A DNA stretch of 7,512 nucleotides from Deltaproteobacteria bacterium (GTDB taxonomy: Bacteria; Desulfobacterota; Desulfobacteria; Desulfobacterales; BuS5): assembly GCA_021157555.1 (NCBI GenBank), contig JAGGWL010000339.1:1-7512 (forward strand), in the 5' to 3' direction. The notes under the pieces are model-generated. The model was not told the origin of the DNA. It saw only the letters and a program-made list of their open reading frames with translations, and searched no databases. Of this stretch, positions 1 through 4,909 are shown in pieces. Within the stretch, counting starts at the first letter, position 1. Every line of letters begins with the position of its first letter. A program made the translations under genes and the position numbers.

Positions 1-205
1 GCCCAAGCATAGCCCATATCAATGTGGTCTTTCCGGAACCGCTTTCGCCTATCAAACAAAAGGTTTCTTTTTCATGAATATTGATAGACAGATCCCGAAC
101 CGCATAAAAAGAGTCTCGCCGAAAAATCGATCCTGACCTTAAATTAAATTTTACTGAAAAATGCTGTAAACTTAAAAAAGGGATAGTCATTTTATTGTTT
201 TGCAT
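1..205 (-). CDS. Opp/Dpp/Nik-family ABC transporter ATP-binding protein, second ATPase (partial, N-terminus only)
   Basis: Cytoplasmic ATPase subunit, OppF/DppF/NikE type, that would pair with the ATPase at 1769-2560 to power import. Only the first 68 codons are present; the gene runs off the left edge. The translation begins MQNNKMTIPFLSLQHFSVKF. It has the 'YAVRDLSI' strand typical of this family near residues 34-41 and a perfect Walker A, GESGSGKT, at residues 53-60. An in-frame TGA at 212-214 limits the start to ATG 205 or ATG 190. Neither has a convincing Shine-Dalgarno sequence, which would fit a gene once translationally coupled to the preceding ATPase gene (inference). It now lies behind the co-directional vapBC-1 module with a 90-base gap. 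Whether it is OppF- or NikE-like, and whether it is intact, cannot be told from this fragment. Confidence 0.88.
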   Translation of the reverse strand, partial: MQNNKMTIPFLSLQHFSVKFNLRSGSIFRRDSFYAVRDLSINIHEKETFCLIGESGSGKTTLIWAMLG

Positions 206-223
206 CTCTAATCAGGGGATAAT

Positions 224-239
224 TCCGGTAATTACCGGA
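224..239. repeat. 16-bp perfect palindrome upstream of the partial ATPase gene
   Basis: TCCGGTAATTACCGGA is a perfect 16-bp palindrome. It is directly followed by a smaller inverted repeat, GAGCA-AC-TGCTC (238-249). It lies between the vapC-1 stop and the second ATPase start, about 19 bases from that start. It could be an operator for a dimeric regulator, a weak hairpin, or a scar of the rearrangement that placed the toxin-antitoxin genes here. No U-tract follows it, so it is not an obvious intrinsic terminator. Confidence 0.5.
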
Positions 240-295
240 GCAACTGCTCTTGCTGTTTGTGTCTGGACTTTTTGCTAAATAAAAATTTTCTTTCG

Positions 296-694
296 TTAGT
301 GGGGAGTAAGTACCTTCAATGGGAAATAAGATACAATGGGATTAAAATCACGATCATCGTGAAGTAAAGTTAATTCTTCAATAATACAAAATGTTGCAAT
401 TATTACATCAATCGTTTTTCGTACAGTAATCCCGGCTTTTCGAAGTCGTCGGTAATTTTGGGCGCTTTGAACCGCTATATTATATCCACCCATTTGACGA
501 AATGGAAGATCACCAAGGTAAGCTTTTGCTGATTCATAGTCCTTATCGGATTTGAAACCCTGAAGAACTTCTGTAAAAATTAAATCTCCTATGATAATGG
601 GAACCTTGGAAAGGACATTATCAAGTAAATCTGTTTGCCATGAGTTATTGCCGTTGAAATAATCAATCCAAACGGATGAGTCGACCAAAATCAT
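296..694 (-). CDS. vapC: VapC-type PIN-domain ribonuclease toxin (module 1)
   Basis: Toxin of a type II toxin-antitoxin module. PIN-domain VapC proteins are Mg2+-dependent endoribonucleases, often acting on tRNA or rRNA; the target here is unknown. The 132-residue protein spans a whole PIN domain. The expected acidic residues are all present: D5 in MILVDSSVWID, E42 in FTEVLQGF, D96 in RKTIDVIIA, and D114/D116 in LLHDDRDF. The start chosen is the ATG at 694, because it opens directly on the PIN beta-strand and overlaps the antitoxin stop in an ATGA (691-694), the usual coupled arrangement. The frame stays open upstream to 760, but that extension lies inside the antitoxin gene. No key residue is missing, so the toxin is probably active unless neutralised. 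The second ATPase gene follows in the same direction with no clear terminator between. Confidence 0.93.
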   Translation of the reverse strand: MILVDSSVWIDYFNGNNSWQTDLLDNVLSKVPIIIGDLIFTEVLQGFKSDKDYESAKAYLGDLPFRQMGGYNIAVQSAQNYRRLRKAGITVRKTIDVIIATFCIIEELTLLHDDRDFNPIVSYFPLKVLTPH

Positions 695-885
695 CGATCC
701 AACCTCATTGCATTGAGGTTGCCATCCCATTTTAGTTTTCCACGTAAATTTTTTATGCATTCTTGTTTTTTTATTTGAACTAATAATTTTAGGCTGGTTT
801 CAACAACATCTTTTTTTGTTTTTAAGAGACTGAGCGTCATTGCTTCTTTCATAAGATCGTCATCTATAACAATATTGGTTCGCAT
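691..885 (-). CDS. vapB: VapB-family antitoxin (module 1)
   Basis: Antitoxin of 64 residues that would bind and inhibit the VapC encoded next to it and repress the shared promoter. The N-terminus, MRTNIVIDDDLMKEAM, has the form of the ribbon-helix-helix DNA-binding segment in VapB antitoxins (Pfam VapB_antitoxin type). The C-terminal stretch LRGKLKWDGNLNAMRLDR, with its tryptophan and final Met-Arg, resembles the toxin-binding tail of the family. ATG 885 is chosen because AAGGAGG lies four bases upstream (890-896); the in-frame ATG at 900 lies before this site and is unlikely. The stop overlaps the toxin start by four bases. A consensus-like promoter and a perfect inverted repeat lie just upstream. 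The N-terminus closely resembles the antitoxin of module 2. Confidence 0.92.
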   Translation of the reverse strand: MRTNIVIDDDLMKEAMTLSLLKTKKDVVETSLKLLVQIKKQECIKNLRGKLKWDGNLNAMRLDR

Positions 886-903
886 AATTCCTCCTTGCAT
901 TTG

Positions 904-931
904 TGTGTATATTTATTATATAATATACACA
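904..931. promoter_or_regulatory. Candidate VapB operator: perfect 10-bp inverted repeat
   Basis: TGTGTATATT (904-913) and AATATACACA (922-931) are exact reverse complements separated by eight A/T bases. The repeat covers the probable -10 region of the module 1 promoter and ends 18 bases before the vapB-1 start codon. This is where a ribbon-helix-helix antitoxin would bind to autorepress its operon, as is established for VapBC systems. Binding itself is inferred. Confidence 0.65.
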
Positions 932-946
932 TTTAATAAGTGTCAA
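918..946 (-). promoter_or_regulatory. Probable sigma-70 promoter for vapBC-1
   Basis: Reading leftward, a perfect TTGACA (946-941) is followed after 17 bases by TTATAT (923-918). An overlapping TATAAT starts at 920, but with a 20-base spacer. The promoter lies about 30-60 bases before the vapB-1 start. Transcription from here would run through vapB-1 and vapC-1 and could continue into the second ABC ATPase gene. Confidence 0.6.
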
Positions 947-997
947 GGTAAAATGCTTGGTGGGTATTCCGGCATGAATAATTAAAGAAATTTTATA

Positions 998-1041
998 TTG
1001 ATGATGCATACGATATGTGCTTTATGTGTATTGCATACATA
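998..1041 (+). promoter_or_regulatory. Candidate promoter and operator region of vapBC-2
   Basis: A possible -35 (TTGATG, 998-1003) lies 17 bases before a poor -10 (TTTATG, 1021-1026). The region has a bulged inverted repeat, TATGTGTAT (1023-1031) with ATACATA (1035-1041), and two copies of TGCATAC (1005-1011 and 1032-1038). The ATGTGTATT core resembles half of the module 1 inverted repeat. The site ends 14 bases before the vapB-2 start, as expected for autoregulation, but the promoter match is weak. Confidence 0.35.
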
Positions 1042-1055
1042 TAAAGGAGAATATA

Positions 1056-1259
1056 ATGCGAACAAATATTGATATTGACAATGGTTTACTTGAAGAGGCT
1101 TTTTCCGTCAGTCAGGTCAGAACCAAAAAGGATTTAATTCACGAAGCGCTGCGTGAATATATCAGGTTAAACAAACGCAAGGATCTTGCTGAACTGGCAG
1201 GCTCAATTGAGTTTTATGAGGGCTATGATCATAAAAAATTAAGGGAAACCAGGGAATGA
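1056..1259 (+). CDS. vapB: VapB-family antitoxin (module 2)
   Basis: Antitoxin of 67 residues paired with the VapC that follows. The N-terminus MRTNIDIDNGLLEEAFSV is a ribbon-helix-helix-type DNA-binding segment, followed by the RTKKDLIHEAL helix and a family-like C-terminal tail, GSIEFYEGYDHKKLRETRE, expected to embrace the toxin. ATG 1056 is preceded by AAGGAGA (1044-1050) at a normal spacing, so it is preferred over the in-frame ATG at 1017, which lies in the promoter region. The stop overlaps the toxin start in an ATGA (1256-1259). The module points away from module 1. The two antitoxins share MRTNI-ID and the (R/K)TKKD segment but differ elsewhere, so this is a related module and not a fresh duplicate. 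Confidence 0.92.
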   Translation: MRTNIDIDNGLLEEAFSVSQVRTKKDLIHEALREYIRLNKRKDLAELAGSIEFYEGYDHKKLRETRE

Positions 1260-1663
1260 TTATTGTTGATACTTCTGTCTGGATCAGTGTTTTAAAAGAT
1301 AAAACAGGTAAAATAGTGAAGGCCTTTCGTAAAAAAACCAGGGCTGACATTATTTTATTCAGCCGTTTTGTTCAGATCGAACTGCTTCAGGATGCAAAAG
1401 ATGAATTTGAATTCAGGCGGCTTGATGAATATCTGGCAACCCAGTATTATCTTGAAGCAACGGAGCAGACCTGGAGACAGGCAGCCAGAATTTATTTTGA
1501 CCTCAGGAGATCCGGTATAACCATAAGAAGCACGATTGATTGCTGCATTGCCTGTATTGCCATCGAAGCCCAGGCTGTCCTGCTGCATCAGGATCGAGAT
1601 TTTGAAAAAATTGCCAAAATCAGCCATCTTGAGCAAGAGTTTTTTAATCCTGATATTTTATAA
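1256..1663 (+). CDS. vapC: VapC-type PIN-domain ribonuclease toxin (module 2)
   Basis: Second PIN-domain toxin, 135 residues and full length. The four acidic positions are present: D5 in MIIVDTSVWI, E42 in FVQIELLQDA, D95 in RSTIDCCIA, and D113/D115 in LLHQDRDF. It is presumed to be a Mg2+-dependent endoribonuclease held in check by the VapB encoded upstream. The start is fixed by the four-base ATGA overlap with the antitoxin stop. It shares the 'RRSGITIRSTID' region in form with 'RKAGITVRKTID' of the module 1 toxin, so the two belong to the same broad VapC subgroup. It ends 105 bases from the oppositely oriented ATPase gene, so transcripts of the two meet head-on. Confidence 0.93.
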   Translation: MIIVDTSVWISVLKDKTGKIVKAFRKKTRADIILFSRFVQIELLQDAKDEFEFRRLDEYLATQYYLEATEQTWRQAARIYFDLRRSGITIRSTIDCCIACIAIEAQAVLLHQDRDFEKIAKISHLEQEFFNPDIL

Positions 1664-1685
1664 AAAACATGAATGAATTTAAAAC

Positions 1686-1722
1686 AAAAAACAATGCCGA
1701 TACTGCATCAAATTCAAATCGG
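1686..1722 (-). terminator. Weak candidate terminator after the first ATPase gene
   Basis: Between the convergent vapC-2 and ATPase genes, CCGAT/ATCGG (1697-1701 and 1718-1722) can pair across a 16-base loop. On the leftward strand six Ts follow (1691-1686) after a five-base gap. The stem is short and the loop large, so this is a weak call. Nothing else recognisable is seen in 1664-1768. Confidence 0.2.
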
Positions 1723-1768
1723 TGAGTAGAGAAACCTTGCCTTCAGGTAGCAGCAAATGTAGAAGATG

Positions 1769-2560
1769 TTAACTACTTGAAACCAGTAATTTTGTATATG
1801 GATGAACCGGGTTATCAAATATGTCGCTGACGGTTCCGGATTCGACTATAAGACCTTGATGCATGACCGCCACACGGTCGCAAATTTTGGATGCAATGGA
1901 AAGATCGTGGGTAATAAGGATTATCCCGGCATGATGTTCATGCTTAAAACTGACGATCAAATCCAGAATCTGTAAACAGATTGTCGGATCAAGAGCCGAG
2001 GTTACTTCATCTAAAATCAATAATTCCGGTGAAGCTGAAAATGCCATCACAAGCTGCGCCCGCTGGAGCATTCCTCTGCTCCATTCATGCGGATATTGGC
2101 AGCACCGCTCTTTTGGCGATGCTATGCCAACATTTTCAAGAAGGTTATATATTATTTTTCTTTTTTTCTTTTTAGAAAGCTTGTTTAAGGCAACAACTTC
2201 ATCAAATTGGCTGCCCATGGTAAAAACAGGATCCATGGCAGCTTTTGGGTTTTGCATTACCAGCGCTATCCTTTTACCCCTGATAAGCCGCAGCTCTTTT
2301 TCTGTTTTTTTTGTAAGTTCCTGATCGTCAAAAAAAATGGAACCTGAAATGATTTTTGCCGGAGATTCCAGCCGGATAAGACATTTTGAAAAAATGGTTT
2401 TGCCGGAACCGGATTCTCCCACAATACCAAGGATTTCACCGGAATTTAAAGACAGACTTATACCGCGCAGAACCCTTGGCATATCAGGACTGCCTGGAAA
2501 AGCCGCTTTCAGATCTTTCACAACAAGAAGATCTCCAGCATGTAAAATTTTATTTTTCAC
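1769..2560 (-). CDS. Opp/Dpp/Nik-family ABC transporter ATP-binding protein, first ATPase (NikD/OppD-like)
   Basis: Cytoplasmic ATPase of 263 residues that would energise a peptide/nickel-type importer together with a second ATPase. In order it shows Walker A GESGSGKT (48-55), a Q-loop region VMQNPKAAMDP (101-111), Walker B with catalytic Glu LLILDEVTSALD (180-191), the H-loop ITHD (216-219) and the family marker HPYT near the end. The ABC signature is unusual: HEWSRGMLQR replaces the usual HELSGGMxQR, so its second glycine is arginine. The start is the GTG at 2560, as an in-frame stop at 2579-2581 excludes longer forms; a second GTG at 2521 is an alternative. It lies 18 bases after the binding-protein gene, so the two are probably co-transcribed. 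The length fits NikD-type proteins but lacks the longer C-terminal tail of OppD/DppD. No permease gene separates it from the binding protein. Confidence 0.92.
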   Translation of the reverse strand: MKNKILHAGDLLVVKDLKAAFPGSPDMPRVLRGISLSLNSGEILGIVGESGSGKTIFSKCLIRLESPAKIISGSIFFDDQELTKKTEKELRLIRGKRIALVMQNPKAAMDPVFTMGSQFDEVVALNKLSKKKKRKIIYNLLENVGIASPKERCCQYPHEWSRGMLQRAQLVMAFSASPELLILDEVTSALDPTICLQILDLIVSFKHEHHAGIILITHDLSIASKICDRVAVMHQGLIVESGTVSDIFDNPVHPYTKLLVSSS

Positions 2561-2578
2561 AAAGGTATAAGGGAGTTC

Positions 2579-4162
2579 CTAATCAATCTCTTTCCGGTTT
2601 ATTTCTCGTGTCATCAGATATTTTTCCGCAGGATGAATCCGATAATTTTCAACATAATCGCAGACTGCGCTGACCATTGATTTGTGAAACAAAACTATAA
2701 CAGGGCAATCATCATATATAATTTTTTGAATTTTGTTGTAAATTTTTTTCCGTTCTTTAAAATCAAAGGTATTTTTTCCTTTTTTTGCCAGTCTGTCTAA
2801 CTCAGGATTTTCATAACCCATAAAATTTGATGCCTGCCCCGAGGTGAAAACCTGAGAAATAAAATAATCAGGATCACCCTGGAGAGCTGTATTCCACATC
2901 TGCAAGTTTAGATGAACATATCCTTTTTGCATGGCCCGGTTAATGGGCGACCCCTTTTTGGTGATTTTCAGATTCAAGGCGATTCCAACCCTGGCCAACT
3001 GCTCCTGCACCAGCTCAAGAGTCGGTTTTAATGCTGCGCGTCCTTCGTATGTCCATGCATTAAGAACCAGGGGGTGGCCTTTAATTTCGAGTATTCCGTC
3101 CCTGTTTTCGTCAACTGCGCCTGCTTCGGCGAGAAGTTTTGATGCCAAACCAGGATCATAAGGATAAGGTTTTAAATCTTTATTGCTCCATGGAAGAATT
3201 GGAGGAAAAATTGATGCACCCACTTCTCCTCCTATGCCTGCAAGAACAGCCTCTACAATCTCATCCCGATTAATCGCATAATTAACAGCCTTGCGGATAA
3301 GAGGATCTGCAAGAGGGCCGTCTGCAACCCTTACAAAGAAAAAACAGAGCCTGGTTGTAGGTTGGCTGACAATTTTTACACCTTTTCGTGATTTAAGCCG
3401 GCCTGCATCGGTTTCAGGAAAACCTGTCGCTATATCCAACTGACCGGCTTCGAATGCCAGCATCCGTGTTGCCGGGTTCTTGATGATTTTAAGATGTGCC
3501 CCTGCAAGTTTCGGTTTTCCGCCCCAATACCCGTTAAATCGTAACACAATAACCTGTTCATTTGGAACAACTTTTTTCAACATAAACGGACCGGTTCCGT
3601 AAATATTTCCCCCCTTGCTCTTTGGCGAGATTATTCCGGTGCCTGGAGATGTTAAATTATATAAAAATGCCGCATTGGGTCTGTTTGTTTCAAACAGGAT
3701 GGAATATTTATCAAGAACTGTGATTTTTTTGATATCTAACAAACCATGCAGCCGTTTATTGAATACAGGGCTGTTTTTATCTATTATCCTGTTGAAAGTC
3801 CATTTAACAGCAGTTGCATCAAAAGAGCTGTTATCATGGAATTGCAGCCCTTTTTTTAATTTAATCTCCCAGGTTAGAGGCTTTTGGTTTTTATATGACA
3901 CTGTTAGCCAGGGTGTCAGGTTTAAGCCAAAGTCGAGAATAAAAAGGGTTTCCGTTACTCCCGCCTCATTGGTATACCATCCATTATAACCTTTTGCCGG
4001 ATCGACAACTTTTACTGAAGGCCCGAAAGGCATGGCTATGATCAGTTCATTTGACAAATCCTGTGCATAGACGGAGAAAGACGCAAACAAAACAACTAAA
4101 AATAAAATTTTATTCATTCCCACACAAAAGCGTGGGAATGATAAAATTTTATTTTTTTGCAT
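2579..4162 (-). CDS. Periplasmic substrate-binding protein, NikA/DppA family (SBP_bac_5)
   Basis: Periplasmic protein that captures a peptide, nickel or metal-chelate and hands it to an ABC importer. It is about 527 residues from ATG 4162, normal for the family. Family-like segments are GVTETLF near the N-terminus, 'LTWEIKLKKGLQFHDNSSFDA', 'GTGPFMLKKV', 'NGYWGGKP', 'TRMLAFEAGQLDI' (compare 'TRAVAFETGDIDL' of NikA) and 'IRKAVNYAINRDEIVEAVL'. A secretion signal is clear: NKILFLVVLFASFSVYA then Q; no lipobox cysteine is seen. Start choice is ambiguous. ATG 4162 overlaps the methyltransferase stop by 14 bases and gives MQKNKIL plus a 13-residue insertion. ATG 4117 lies inside the inserted repeat and gives a compact signal peptide. 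Neither has a good Shine-Dalgarno site. The ligand cannot be assigned from sequence; nickel or a metallophore is suggested by the TonB receptor in the same operon. Confidence 0.92.
   Translation of the reverse strand: MQKNKILSFPRFCVGMNKILFLVVLFASFSVYAQDLSNELIIAMPFGPSVKVVDPAKGYNGWYTNEAGVTETLFILDFGLNLTPWLTVSYKNQKPLTWEIKLKKGLQFHDNSSFDATAVKWTFNRIIDKNSPVFNKRLHGLLDIKKITVLDKYSILFETNRPNAAFLYNLTSPGTGIISPKSKGGNIYGTGPFMLKKVVPNEQVIVLRFNGYWGGKPKLAGAHLKIIKNPATRMLAFEAGQLDIATGFPETDAGRLKSRKGVKIVSQPTTRLCFFFVRVADGPLADPLIRKAVNYAINRDEIVEAVLAGIGGEVGASIFPPILPWSNKDLKPYPYDPGLASKLLAEAGAVDENRDGILEIKGHPLVLNAWTYEGRAALKPTLELVQEQLARVGIALNLKITKKGSPINRAMQKGYVHLNLQMWNTALQGDPDYFISQVFTSGQASNFMGYENPELDRLAKKGKNTFDFKERKKIYNKIQKIIYDDCPVIVLFHKSMVSAVCDYVENYRIHPAEKYLMTREINRKEID
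4102..4114. repeat. 13-bp direct repeat, copy 1 (probable target-site duplication)
   Basis: ATAAAATTTTATT abuts the left end of the 26-bp palindrome and is identical to 4141-4153 on its other side. It lies within the signal-peptide codons of the binding protein. Confidence 0.7.
4115..4140. repeat. REP-like palindromic element inserted in the binding-protein signal sequence
   Basis: CATTCCCAC (4115-4123) and GTGGGAATG (4132-4140) form a perfect 9-bp inverted repeat around an 8-base loop. It resembles short palindromes of the form CATTCCCACGCT...GTGGGAATG that I recall as dispersed repeats in many proteobacterial genomes. The element is bordered exactly by 13-bp direct repeats. Element plus one repeat is 39 bp, so the reading frame is kept and 13 residues (SFPRFCVGMNKIL) are added to the signal-peptide region. 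The element also supplies an alternative start codon (4115-4117) at the edge of its hairpin stem. Confidence 0.8.
4141..4153. repeat. 13-bp direct repeat, copy 2 (probable target-site duplication)
   Basis: ATAAAATTTTATT, identical to 4102-4114, abuts the right end of the palindromic element. It includes the methyltransferase stop codon (TAA on the minus strand, 4151-4149). Confidence 0.7.
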
Positions 4163-4892
4163 GTGCAATAAAAAATAATGGCTCAATATTGTTCATCCGT
4201 TTCTTTTTTAAATAAGGATTTGTTTCAAAGCAGGATGTATCATACGATTTAATATCTTTAAAACACGCTGCCTTTAAAAGTAAATCAGCATCTTCAAAAC
4301 ATATTCCCTCATAAAAAGGAAGGTATTTTTGAAGAGCCGCATAACTTAAGAAAAAGCGCGCAGAAATCATACGATCGTTTTTAAACATGTTTTTAAACTG
4401 ATTAAAAACAAGATGATGGATCCGTTTCCAAGTATAATTCATCCAGAATCCGTCTGATATTACAATCGTTCCTCCAGGTTTCAAAACCCTTCGCCACTCT
4501 TTAACAGCCTTGTTTGGGTCAGGAAGCGTCCACAAAAGATTTCTTGAAACTACAACATCGAAAGTGTTGTCGTCAAATTTAAGTTCTTCCGCGTCCTGAA
4601 TTTTAAAATCTATAGCAAGAGCAGTCTTTTTTGAATGTTCTCTTGCCTGGGATATCATATTTTCAGAAAGATCAATTCCTGTTACGGAAAAACCAAGCCG
4701 CGCAAGATATACCGCGAACTGTCCTCGACCTGTCCCTATATCAATAGCATTATTTCCCGGATTGCCCGGAACCAGATTTTTCAATACTGATTCCCAGCTC
4801 TCTGCTGTTTTAATTGATTTATCCTTATCATGTAGATAGCTTTTACTTCTCCAGTTCCAGTATTTTTTAATTGACGTTTTTGTTTTTTTCAT
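4149..4892 (-). CDS. Class I SAM-dependent methyltransferase (Methyltransf_11-like)
   Basis: Probable cytoplasmic enzyme of 247 residues that transfers a methyl group from S-adenosylmethionine to an unknown acceptor. It shows motif I AIDIGTGRG (49-57), the acidic residue ending strand 2 in GIDLSE (D74), a motif near IQDAEELKFDDNTFDVVVS (98-116) and the post-core RVLKPGGTIVISDG (from 135). The C-terminal third is rich in Phe, Tyr and Lys and probably shapes the acceptor site. It starts at ATG 4892, 17 bases after the receptor stop, with AAGGA upstream (4911-4907) at a somewhat long spacing. It overlaps the ATG 4162 start of the binding-protein gene by 14 bases. Sitting between an outer-membrane receptor and a Nik/Opp-type importer suggests that it makes or modifies the imported ligand, for example a metallophore. 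This is inference; a tRNA or small-metabolite target is not excluded. Confidence 0.88.
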   Translation of the reverse strand: MKKTKTSIKKYWNWRSKSYLHDKDKSIKTAESWESVLKNLVPGNPGNNAIDIGTGRGQFAVYLARLGFSVTGIDLSENMISQAREHSKKTALAIDFKIQDAEELKFDDNTFDVVVSRNLLWTLPDPNKAVKEWRRVLKPGGTIVISDGFWMNYTWKRIHHLVFNQFKNMFKNDRMISARFFLSYAALQKYLPFYEGICFEDADLLLKAACFKDIKSYDTSCFETNPYLKKKRMNNIEPLFFIAHAKK

Positions 4893-4909
4893 AATGATTA
4901 TATTTTTCC

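Noticed and set aside
695..760. Longer N-terminus for the module 1 toxin
   Set aside because: The extension overlaps the antitoxin coding region in another frame, and PIN toxins start at the M-I-L-V-D strand; the ATGA overlap supports 694.
1355..1636. Open frame opposite vapC-2 and similar antisense frames across the window
   Set aside because: They mirror well-supported genes, have no family motifs and no ribosome binding sites.
4163..4186. ATG 4186 as start of the binding protein
   Set aside because: It lies well inside the methyltransferase gene and adds MSHYFLLH ahead of the natural-looking MQKNKIL start; the reconstructed pre-insertion gene begins at 4162.
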